64,000 nt of DNA from Euonymus europaeus (Eukaryota; Streptophyta; Magnoliopsida; Celastrales; Celastraceae): assembly GCA_963580455.1 (NCBI GenBank), contig OY756962.1:14898001-14962000 (forward strand), written 5' to 3'. Of this stretch, positions 1 through 11,752 are shown piece by piece (position 1 is the stretch's first letter; the number at the start of each line of letters is the position of its first letter). A model generated the notes under the pieces. That model had not been told where the DNA came from. It saw only the letters and a list, made by a program, of their open reading frames with translations, and searched no databases. The position numbers and the translations under genes are program-made.

Positions 1-3000
1 TACGACAAATGGACAAAACCGTTAAAATCTCCTCCATAGAGGGAGTTGAGCAACTTCGGACCAACAAAGTTTCTTGGGATACACTTTTTATTGTTGATCT
101 TTGTCAAATTTTACGAGTATAAGCTTCCTAGATTATTTCGATGCTAAAACACCATCTTTCAATGACAAATGGATAAAACCGTTAAAAGCCCCTCCATAGA
201 GAGAGTTGAGCAACTTCGGACCATCACAGTTGCTCGGTGTACACATTTTATTGTTCTTCTATGTCAAATTTAATGAGTATAAGCTTCCAAGATTATTTCG
301 TTTCCAAATCACCAAGTTTCTATGAGAAATAGACAAATCCGTTAAAAGCTCCTCCATAGAGAGAGTTGAGCAACTTCGAACCTTTAAAGTTGCTCGATGT
401 ACACTTTTTATTGTTCTTCTATGTAAAATTTTATGAGTATAAGCTTTCTTTATTGTTTCGATGCGAAAAAACGAACTTTTCACGACAAATGGACAAAACC
501 GTTAAAAGCTCCTCCATAGAGAGAGTTGAGAAACTTCGGAACATCAAAGTTGCTCGGTGTACACTTTTTATTGTTCTTCTATGTCAAATTTTACGAGTAT
601 AAGCTTCCAATATTATTTCGATGCCAAAACACCAACTTTTTATCACAAATGGACAAAACCGTTAAAAGCTCCTCCATAGAGAGCGTTGTGTAACTTCGGA
701 CCCACAAAGTTGCTCGGGATAAACTTTTTATTGTTCTTCTATGTCAAATTTTACGAGTATAAGCTTCCTAGATTATTTCGATGCTAAAACACCATCTTTC
801 TATGACAAATGGACAAAACCGTTAAAAGCGCCTCCATAGAGAAAGTTGAGCAAATTCGGACCATCAAAGTTGCTCGGTGTACACTTTTTATTGTTCTTTT
901 ATGTCAAATTTTACGTGTATAATCTTCCGAGATTATTTTGATTCCAAATCACCAACTTTCTATGAGAAATCGACAAAACCGTTAAAAGCTTCTCCATAGA
1001 GAGAGTTGTGCAACTTCAAATCAACAATGTTGCTCGGGATACACTTTTTATTGTTATTCTTTGTCAAATTTTACGAGTATAAGCTTCCTAGATTATTTCG
1101 ATGCCAAAAAACGAACTTTTTACTACAAACGGACAAAACCGTTAAAATCTGCTCTATAGAGAGAGTTGAGCAACTTCATACAATCAAAGTTGCTCGGTGT
1201 ACACTTTTTATTGTTCTTCTAGGTCAAATTTTACGAGTATAAGCTTCCAAGATTATTTCGATTACAAATCACCAACTTTCTATGAGAAATGAATAAAACC
1301 GTTAAAAGCTCCTCCATATAGAGAGTTGAGCAACTTCGGACCATCAAAGTTGCTCGGTGTACACTTTTTATTGTTCTTCTTTGTTAAAATTTACGAGTAT
1401 AAGCTTCCTAGATTATTTCGATGCCAAAAAATGAACTTTTTCGGACAAATGGAAAAAACCGTTAAAATCTCCTCCATAGAGAGAGTTGAGCAACTTCGGA
1501 CCAACACAGTTGCTCGATCTACACTTTTTATTGTCCTTCTATGTCAAATTTTACGAGTATAAGCTTCCAAGATTGCTTCGATGCCAAAACACCAACTTTT
1601 TATCACAAATGGACAAAACCGTTAAAAGCTCCTCCATAGAGAGAGTTGAGCAACTTCGGACCAACAAAGTTGCTCGGGATACACTTTTTATTGTTCTTCT
1701 ATGTCAATTTTTATGAGTATAAGCTTCCTAGATTATTTCGATGCTAAAAAACCATCTTTATATGACAAATCGACAAAACCGTTAAAAGCCCCTCCATAGA
1801 GAGAGTTGAGCAACTTCGGACCACCGAAGTTGCTCGGTGTACACTTTTTATTGTTCTTCTATGTCAAATTTTATGAGTATATGCTTCCAAGATTATTTCG
1901 ATTCCAAATCACGAACTTTTTACGACAAATGGACAAAACCGTTAAAAGCACCTCCACAGAGAGAGTTGAGCAACTTCGTACCATCACAGTTGCTCGGTGT
2001 ACACTTTTTATTGTTCTTCTATGTCAAATTTTACGAGTATAAGCTTCCAAGATTATTTCGATTCCAAATCACCAACTTTCTATGAGAAATGGACAAAACC
2101 GTTAAAAGCTCCTCTATAGAGAGAGTTGAGCAACTTCGTACCATCAAAGTTGCTCGGTGTACACTTTTTATTGTTCTTCTAAGTTGAAATTTACGAGTAT
2201 AAGCTTCCTAGATTATTTCGATGTCAAAAAATGAACTTTTTACGACAAATGTACAAAACCGTTAAAATCTCCTCCATAGAGAGAGTTGAGCAACTTCGGA
2301 CCATCACAGTTGCTCGGTGTACACTTTTTATTGTTCTTCTATGTCAAATTTTATGAGTATAAGCTTCCAAGATTATTTCGAATCCAAATCATCAACTTTC
2401 TATGAGAAATGGACCAAACCGTTAAAAGCGCCTCCATAGAGAGAGTTGAGCAACTTCGGACCATCAAAGTTGCTCGGTGTACACTTTTTATTGTTCTTTT
2501 ATGTCAAATTTTACGAGTATAATCTTCCAAGATTATTTTGATTCCAAATCACCAACTTTCTATGAGAAATGGACAAAACCGTTAAAAGCTCCTCCATAGA
2601 GAGTGTGGAGAAACTTCGAACCATCAAAGTTGCTCGATGTACAATTTTTATTGTTCTTCTATGTTAAATTTTATGAGTATAAGCTTCCTAGATTATTTCG
2701 ATGCGAAAAAACGAACTTTTTACGACAAATGGACAAAACCGTTAAAATCTACTCCATAGAGGGAGTTGAGCAACTTCGGACCAACAAAGTTGCTTGGGAT
2801 ACACTTTTTATTGTTCTTCTTTGTCAAATTTTACGAGTATAAGCTTCCAAGATTATTTTGATGCTAAAACACCATCTTTCAATGACAAATGGATAAAACC
2901 GTTAAAAGCCCCTCCAGAGAGAGAGTTGAGCAACTTCGGACCAACACAGTTGCTCGGTGTACATTTTTTATTGTTCTTCTATGTCAAATTTAATGAGTAT

Positions 3001-6000
3001 AAGCTTCCAAGATTATTTCGATTCCAAATCACCAACTTTCTATGAGAAATAGACAAATCCGTTAAAAGGTCCTCCATAGAGAGAGTTGAGCAACTTCGGA
3101 CCATCACAGTTGCTCGGTGTACACTTTTTATTGTTCTTCTATGTCAAATTTTATGAGTATAAGCTTCCAAGATTATTTCGATTCCAAATCACCAACTTTC
3201 TATGAGAAATAGACAAAACCGTTAAAAGCGCCTCCATTGAGAGAGTTGAGCAACTTCGGACCATCAAAGTTGCTCGGTGTACACTTTTTATTGTTCTTTT
3301 ATGTCAAATTTTACGAGTATAATCTTCCAAGATTATTTTGATTCCAAATCACCAACTTTCTATGAGAAATTGACAAAACCGTTAAAAGCTCCTCCATAGA
3401 GAGTGTGGAGAAACTTCGAACCATCAAAGTTGCTCGATGTACACTTTTTATTGTTCTTCTATGTTAAATTTTATGAGTATAAACTTCCTAGATTATTTCG
3501 ATGCGAAAAAACGAACTTTTTACGACAAATGGACAAAACCGTTAAAATCTCCTCCATAGAGGGAGTTGAGCAACTTCGGACCAACAAAGTTGCTTGGGAT
3601 ACACTTTTTATTGTTCTTCTTTGTCAAATTTTATGAGTATAAGCTTCCTAGATTATTTCGATGCTAAAACACCATCTTTCGATGACAAATGGATAAAACC
3701 GTTAAAAGCCCCTCCATAGAGAGAGTTGAGCAACTTCGGACCATCACAGTTGCTTGGTGTACACTTTTTATTGTTCTTCTATGTCAAATTTAATGGGTAT
3801 AAGCTTCGAAGATTATTTCGATTCCAAATCACCAACTTTCTATGAGAAATAGACAAATCCGTTAAAAGCTCCTCCATAGAGAGAGTTAAGCAACTTCGAA
3901 CTATCAAAGTTGCTCGATGTACACTTTTTATTGTTCTTCTATGTAAAATTTTATGAGTATAAGCTTCCTAGATTATTTCGATGCGAAAAAACGAACTTTT
4001 TACGACAAATGGACAAAATCGTTAAAAGCTCCTCCCTAGAGAGAGTTGAGAAACTTCGGAACATCAAAGTTGCTCGGTGTACACTTTTTATTGTTCTTCT
4101 ATGTCAAATTTTACGAGTATAAGCTTCCAATATTATTTCGATGCCAAAACACCAACTTTTTATCACAAATGGACAAAACCGTTAAAAGCTCCTCCATAGA
4201 GAGAGTTGAGTAACTTCGGACCCACAAAGTTGCTCGGGATAAACTTTGTATTGTTCTTCTATGTCAAATTTTACGAGTATAAACTTCCTAGATTATTTCG
4301 ATGCTAAAACACCATCTTTCTGTGACAAATGGACAAAACCGTTAAAAGCGCCTCCATAGAGAGAGTTGAGCAACTTCGGACCATCAAAGTTGCTCGGTGT
4401 ACACTTTTTATTGTTCTTTTATGTCATATTTTACGAGTATAATCTTCCAAGATTATTTTGATTCCAAATCACCAACTTTCTATGAGAAATGGACGAAACC
4501 GTTAAAAGCTCCTCCATAGAGAGTGTGGAGAAACTTCGAACCATCAAAGTTGCTCGATGTACACTTTTTATTGTTCTTCTATGTTAAATTTTATGAGTAT
4601 AAGCTTCCTAGATTATTTCGATGCGAAAAAATGAACTTTTTACCACAAATGGACAAAACCGTTAAAATCTCCTCCATAGAGAGAGTTGAGCAACTTCGGA
4701 CCAACAAAGTTGCTTGGGATACAAGTTTTATTGTTCTTCTTTGTCAAATTTTACGAGTATAAGCTTCCTAGATTATTTCGATGCTAAAACACCATCTTTC
4801 TATGACAAATGGATAAAACCGTTAAAAGCCCCTCCATAGAGAGAGTTGAGCAACTTCGGACCATCACAGTTGCTCGGTGTACACTTTTTATTGTTCATCT
4901 ATGTCAAATTTTATGAGTATAAGCTTCCAAGATTATTTCGATTCCAAATCATCAACTTTCTATGAGAAATACACAAAACCGTTAAAATCTCCTCCATAGA
5001 GGGAGTTGAGCAATTTCGGACCATCAAAGTTGCTCGTTGTACACTTTTTATTGTTATTCTATGTCAAATTTTATGAGTATAAGATTCCTATATTATTTCG
5101 ATGCCAAAAAATGAACCTTTTACGACAAATGGACAAAACCATTAAAATCTCCTCCATAGAGAGAGTTGAGCAACTTCAGATCATCACAGTTGCTCGGTGT
5201 ACACTTTTTATTGTTCTTCTATGTCAAATTTTATGAGTATAAGCTTCCAAGATTATTTCGATTCCAAATCACCAACTTTCTATGAGAAATGGATAAAACC
5301 ATTAAAAGCTCCTCCATAGAGAGTGTTGAGCAACTTCGTACAATCAAAGTTGCTCGTTGTATAATTTTTATTGTTCTTCTATGTTAAATTTTACGAGTAT
5401 AAGCTTCCAAGATTATTTCGATGCCAAAAAATGCACTTTTTACGACAAATGGACAAAACCATTAAAATCTCCTCCATAGAGAGAGTTGAGCAACTTCGGA
5501 CCATCACAGTTGCTCGGTGTACACTTTTTATTTTTCTTCTATGTCAAATTTTATGAGTATAAGCTTCCAAGATTATTTCGATTCCAAAAAAAGAACCTTT
5601 TATGACAAATGGACAAAACCGTTAAAATCTCCTCCATAGAGAGAGTTGAGCAACTTCGGACCAACAAAGTTGCTCGGGATACACTTTTTATTGTTCTTCT
5701 TTGTCAAATTTTACGAGTATAAGCTTCCTAGATTATTTCGATGCTAAAACACCATCTTTCTATGACAAATGGACAAAACCGTTAAAAGCCCCTCCATAGA
5801 GAGAGTTGAGCATCTTCGGACCATCAAAGTTGCTCGGTGTACACTTTTTATTGTTATTCTATGTCAAATTTTATGAGTATAAGATTCCTATATTATTTCG
5901 ATGCCAAAAAATGAACCCTTTACGACAAATGGACAAAACCATTAAAATCTCCTCCATAGAGAGAGTTGAGCAACTTCAGATCATCACAGTTGCTCGGTGT

Positions 6001-9000
6001 ACACTTTTTATTGTTCTTCTATGTCAAATTTTATGAGTATAAGCTTCCAAGATTATTTCGATTCCAAATCACCAACTTTCTATGAGAAATGGATAAAACC
6101 ATTAAAAGCTCCTCCATAGAGAGTGTTGAGCAACTTCGTACAATCAAAGTTGCTCGTTGTATAATTTTTATTGTTCTTCTATGTCAAATTTTACGAGTAT
6201 AAGCTTCCAAGATTATTTCGATGCCAAAAAATGAACTTTTTACGACAAATGGACAAAATCGTTAAAATCTCCTCCATAGAGAGAGTTGAGCAACTTCGGA
6301 CCATCACAGTTGCTCGGTGTACACTTTTTATTGTTCTTGTATGTCAAATTTTACGAGTATAAGCTTTCAAGATTACTTCGATGCCAAAACACCAACTTTT
6401 TATCACAAATGGACAAAACCGTTAAAAGCACTTCCATAGAGAGAGTTGAGCAACTTCGGACCAACAAAGTTGCTCGGGATACACTTTTTATTGTTCTTCT
6501 ATGTCAAATTTTACGATTATAAGCTTCCATGATTATTTCGATTCCAAATCGCCAACTTTCTATGAGAAATGGACAAAACCGTTAAAAGCTCCTCCATAGA
6601 GAGTGTTGAGCAACTTCGTACAATCAAAGTTGCTCGGTGTACACTTTTTATTGTTCTTCTATGTCAAATTTTACGAGTATATTCCAAGATTATTTCGATG
6701 CCAAAAGATGAACTTTTTACGACAAATGGACAAAACCATTAAAATCTCCTCCATAGAGAGAGTTGAGCAACTTCGGACCATCACAGTTGCTCGGTGTACA
6801 CTTTTTATGGTTCTTCTATGTCAAATTTTACGAGTATAAGCTTCAAAGATTACTTCGATGCCAAAACACAAACTTTTTATCACAAATGGACAAAACCGTT
6901 AAAAGCTCCTCCATAGAGAGAGTTGTGCAACTTCGGACCAACAAAGTTGCTCGGTGTACACTTTTTATTGTTCTTTTACGTTAAATTTTACGAGTATAAG
7001 CTTCCTAGATTATTTCGATGCCAAAAAATGAACTTTTTACGACAAATGGACAAAACCGTTAAAATCTCCTCCACAGAGAGAATTGAGCAACTTCGGACCA
7101 TCACAGTTGCTCGGTGTACACTTTTTATTGTTCTTCTCTGTCAAATTTTATGAGTATAAGCTTCAAAGATTATTTCGATTCCAAATCACCAACTTTCTAT
7201 GACAAATGGACAAAACCGTTAAAAGCTTCTCCATAGAGAGAGTCGAGCAACTTCGGACCATCAAAGTTGCCCGGTGTACACTTTTTATTTTTCTTCTATG
7301 TCAAATTTTATGAGTATAAGCTTCCAAGATTATTTCGATTCCAAATCACCAACTTTCTTTGAGAAATGGACAAAACCGTTAAAAGCCCCTCCATAGAGAG
7401 TGTTGAGCAACTTCGTACAATCAAAGTTGCTCGGTGTATAATTTTTATTGTTCTTCTATGTCAAATTTTACGAGTATAAGCTTCAAAGATTATTTCGATG
7501 CCAAAAAATGAACTTTTTACGACAAATGGACAAAACCGTTAAAATCTCCTCCACAGAGAGAATTGAGCAACTTCGGACCATCACAGTTGCTCGGTGTACA
7601 CTTTTTATTGTTCTTCTCTGTCAAATTTTATGAGTATAAGCTTCAAAGATTCTTTCGATTCCAAATCACCCATTTTCTATGACAAATGGACAAAACCGTT
7701 AAAAGCTTCTCCATAGAGAGAGTCGAGCAACTTCGGACCATCAAAGTTTCTCGGTGTACACTTTTTATTTTTCTTCTATGTCAAATTTTATGAGTATAAG
7801 CTTCCAAGATTATTTCGATTCCAAATCACCAACTTTCTTTGAGAAATGGACAAAACCGTTAAAAGCCCCTCCATAGAGATTGTTGAGCAACTTCGTACAA
7901 TCAAAGTTGCTCGGTGTATAATTTTTATTGTTCTTCTATGTCAAATTTTACGAGTATAAGCTTCCAAGATTATTTCGATGCCAAAAAATGAACTTTTTAC
8001 GACAAATGGACAAAACCGTTAAAATCTCCTCCATAGAGAGAGTTGAGCAACTTCGGACCATCATAGTTGCTCGGTGTACACTTTTTATTGTTCTTCTATG
8101 TCAAATTTTATGAGTATAAGCTTCCAAGATTATTTCGATTCCAAATCACCAACTTTCTATGATAAATGGGCAAAACCGTTAAAAGCTTCTCCATAGAGAG
8201 AGTTGAGCAACTTCGGACCATCAAAGTTGCTCGGTGTACAATTTTTATTGTTCTTCTATGTCAAATATTATGAGTATAAGCTTCCAAGATTATTTCGATT
8301 CCAAATCACCAACTTTCTATGAGAAATGGAAAAAACCGTTAAAAGCCCTTCCATAGAGAGTGTTGAGCAACTTCGTACAATCAAAGTTGCTCGGTGTACA
8401 CCTTTTATTGTTCTTCTATGTCAAATTTTACGAGTATAAGCTTCCAAGATTATTTCGATGCCAAAAAATGAACTTTTTACGACAAATGGACAAAATCGTT
8501 AAAATCTCCTCCATAGAGAGAGTTGAGCAACTTCGGACCATCAGAGTTGCTCGGTGTACACTTTTTATTGTTCTTGTATGTCAAATTTTACGAGTATAAG
8601 CTTCCAAGATTACTTCGATGCCAAAACACCAACTTTTTATCCCAAATGGACAAAACCGTTAAAAGCACCTCCATAGAGAGAGTTGAGCAACTTCGGACCA
8701 AAAAGGTTGCACGGGATACACTTTTTGTTGTTCTTGTATGTCAAATTTTACGAGTATAAGCTTCCAAGAATATTTCGATTCCAAATCACCAACTTTCTAT
8801 GAGAAATGGACAAAACCGTTAAAATCTCCTCCATAGAGAGAGTTGAGCATCTTCGGACCAACACAGTTGCTCGGTGTACACTTTTTATTGTCCTTCTATG
8901 TCAAATTTTACGAGTATAAGCTTCCAAGATTACTTCGATGCCAAAAAATGAACTTTTTACGACAAATGGACAAAATCGTTAAAATCTCCTCCATAGAGAG

Positions 9001-10273
9001 AGTTGAGCAACTTCGGACCATCACAGTTGCTCGGTGTACACTTTTTATTGTTCTTCTATGTCAATTTTTATGAGTATAAGCTTCCTAGATTATTTCGATG
9101 CTAAAAAACCATCTTTATATGACAAATCGACAAAACCGTTAAAAGCCCCTCCATAGAGAGAGTTGAGCAACTTCGGACCATCATAGTTGCTCGGTGTACA
9201 CTTTTTATTGTTCTTCTATGTCAAATTTTATGAGTATAAGCTTCCAAGATTATTTCGATTCCAAATCACCAACTTTCTATGAGAAATGGACAAAACCGTT
9301 AAAAGCTTCTCCATAGAGAGAGTTGAGCAATTTCGGACCATCAAAGTTGCTCGGTGTACACTTTTTATTGTTCTTCTATGTCAAATATTATGAGTATAAG
9401 CTTCCAAGATTATTTCGATTCCAAATCACCAACTTTCTTTGAGAAATGGACAAAACCGTTAAAAGCTCTTCCATAGAGTGTGTTGAGCAACTTCGTACCA
9501 TCAAAGTTGCTCGGTGTACACTTTTTATTGTTCTTCTATGTCAAATTTTACGAGTATAAGCTTCCAAGATTATTTCGATGCCAAAAAATGAACTTTTTAC
9601 GACAAATGGACAAAATCGTTAAAATCTCCTCCATAGAGAGAGTTGAGCAACTTCGGACCATCACAGTTGCTCGGTGTACACTTTTTATTGTTCTTGTATG
9701 TCAAATTTTACGAGTATAAGCTTCCAAGATTACTTCGATGCCAAAACGCCAACTTTTTATCACAAATGGACAAAACCGTTAAAAGCACTTCCATAGAGAG
9801 AGTTGAGCAACTTCGGACCAAAAAAGTTGCTCGGGATACACTTTTTATTGTTCTTGTATGTCAAATTTTACGAGTATAAGCTTCCAAGAATATTTCGATT
9901 CCAAATCACCAACTTTCTATGAGAAATGGACAAAACCGTTAAAAGCTCCTCCATAGAGAGTGTTGAGCAACTTCGTACAATCAAAGTTGCTCGGTGTACA
10001 CTTTTTATTGTTCTTCTATGTCAAATTTTATGAGTATATTCTAAGATTATTTTGATGCCAAAAAATGAACTTTTTACGACAAATGGACAAAATCGTTAAA
10101 ATCTCCTCCATAGAGAGAGTTGAGCAACTTCGGACCATCACAGTTGCTCGGTGTACACTTTTTATTGTTCTTGTATGTCAAATTTTACGAGTATAAGCTT
10201 CCAAGATTACTTCGATGCCAAAACAATAACTTTTTATCACAAATGGACAGAACCGTTAAAAGCCCCTCCATTT
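1..10273 (+). repeat. 160-bp satellite array, left block (divergent monomers)
   Basis: Head-to-tail monomers recur every 160 bp, about 64 copies, all in one orientation. Landmarks in each monomer are ACAAATGGACAAAACCG, then CTCCATAGAGAG, then GAGCAACTT, then GTACACTTTTTATTG, then GAGTATAAGCTTCC (HindIII), then GATTATTTCGAT. Monomers here differ from each other more than those at the right end of the window. Local multiples are visible: 800-bp (5-mer) spacing of related copies near 2,603/3,403 and 5,006/5,806, 480-bp (3-mer) near 7,448/7,928, and 1,120-bp (7-mer) near 8,523/9,643. Two copies (about 6,680 and 10,037) share a 3-bp deletion that destroys the HindIII site. There are no genes here. 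Confidence 0.97.
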
Positions 10274-11597
10274 TGATAGGTGTAGAATGCACCTATAATT
10301 ATGGGCTTTAATTGTTGTAATTGGTATGATTTTAAGATCGAAATACTGCCCAAAATTCATGTTTTCTTGTTAGGTATGGATGAATGCAAAGATGGAAAAA
10401 CAAGCTGGTTCTGGAGGAAAAGTGCAGCCTGTTTGTGGCCGCAGAATTTCAGCTGGGAAAAATGAAAACGACATCACTTTGTTGGCTGACGTGGCAAGTA
10501 GGAATTAAAGAATCTTTTGCCCAAAATATCAGCTGGAGGTGAGGTTATAATGGGAACAACAAAGCCATAAAAAGACTACTAAATATAGAAATTGGAAAGC
10601 ACAAAAGCAGAGAAAGAAAGATACAAAAGCAGAGAAAGAAAGATACAAAAGCAGAGAAGACATTCCAGGAGAGACACGGCAGGAGAGAATAGAGAATAGA
10701 AATCCAAAAAAAGGTTTTTCCAGAGAAGGAGGCAGCGTGCGCAAGAAGAGGGATTTCACCAAGATCCACCTTCCTTTCATCTCCAATCTGGTTTTTGAGT
10801 TTCATTTGTGTTTAATTATGTCTATGTGTAACTAAACTACTATTTAGCTTGGGATTGGTTAGTTTCTTCTACTTTAACTTTGTTGAATAATTCCATGGAT
10901 GATTACACTAGGATAATTTATGAATCTCTGAATTAATTGTTGATTTCTTGTTATTGTGAATGTCTGATCAACATCATAATGTATGAGAACAGTTAGTTAG
11001 GTACATTCGGCTGGCCAATACCCGGTGCCTAACAAGTGACAAAAGTCTGATTGAGATCTAGATTTGGGATTTGTGAACATAATTTATTAGGTAATACACC
11101 ATTGCCTGAGGTTGTGCAATTGTCGACTTTCTAGTTCGTATGCTTGTCCTAGGAAATTCTTAGGGTACGCCAACCAAGACTCCTAGGATAAGAAAAGATT
11201 TTTAGGCTGGACTAAAGCCAGAGATCGTTGCTTAGGAAAGTCAGAATTAGGAGAGCCGGACCAAGGTCTCTTGATTGACAATGTTATCCTTTAATTTGTG
11301 TGCTTGCGAATTGGAATTGTGAGACTTAGTGAGAGTAGAAGAACAACATCAACCCAAGCTAAATTCATCCTCATTGATTTACCTAAGTTCAGTTTTATTA
11401 TTTTAGAATTAGCAATCTGAATTTTCTGCATTTCTCTTGACTTATTGTTATTTAGTTTGTTTGGTAATCGCATCAGTCTCCGTGGATTCGATCCCATTTG
11501 CTATTATATTATCTTTCGACACGTATACTTACGGATAGGGTAAGACCCGTCTTTATTTGATATTGCAAGATTAACTTGCGATATTTTATATCGACCA
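10274..11597 (+). repeat. Athila-like 5' LTR
   Basis: The sequence begins TGATAGGTG directly after interrupted satellite and ends CGACCA six bases before the primer binding site, giving the usual TG...CA ends and a length of 1,324 bp. A 7-bp inverted repeat (ATAGGTG / CACCTAT) lies at 10,276-10,296, right at the LTR tip. The exact 3' boundary is inferred from the primer site, because there is no second LTR to compare. A possible TATA-like element, CCATAAAAAG, lies near 10,565, but I would not rely on it. Confidence 0.75.
10601..10658 (+). repeat. 22-bp direct repeat inside the Athila-like LTR
   Basis: A purine-rich 22-bp unit (ACAAAAGCAGAGAAAGAAAG plus AT) occurs at 10,601-10,622 and 10,623-10,644, with a third partial copy to 10,658. 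It lies shortly downstream of the TATA-like stretch, probably in the transcribed leader of the LTR. Confidence 0.85.
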
Positions 11598-11603
11598 AGT
11601 TTT

Positions 11604-11621
11604 TGGCGCCGTTGCCGGGGA
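11604..11621 (+). other. Primer binding site, tRNA-Asp type
   Basis: TGGCGCCGTTGCCGGGGA is the complement of the 3' end of plant tRNA-Asp (ending ...GGCAACGGCGCCA). This is the primer commonly used by Athila-lineage elements. It starts six bases after the inferred LTR end and sets the + orientation of the element. Confidence 0.9.
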
Positions 11622-11752
11622 CTGTTTAGTCCATTACCGGTCAAGCGTTTAGCAATAAGTTTTATTTATTCACTAGTAAGTTTAGTATTTTACAGCCTTA
11701 TATTGCTATTTTCTTTTTATTTTGCAGGTACTATTTTGTTCCTTGAAAGTGC

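Noticed and set aside
1..10273. Dozens of overlapping 60-83 codon ORFs giving a repeated F/L/V-rich peptide family, on the + strand
   Set aside because: They are the three frames of one 160-bp satellite monomer; because 160 is not divisible by 3 the frame rotates each copy. No consistent start, ribosome context or codon constraint.
10274..11597. Athila part as a solo LTR
   Set aside because: A primer site and 1.9 kb of collinear gag-protease follow, so it is a truncated element.
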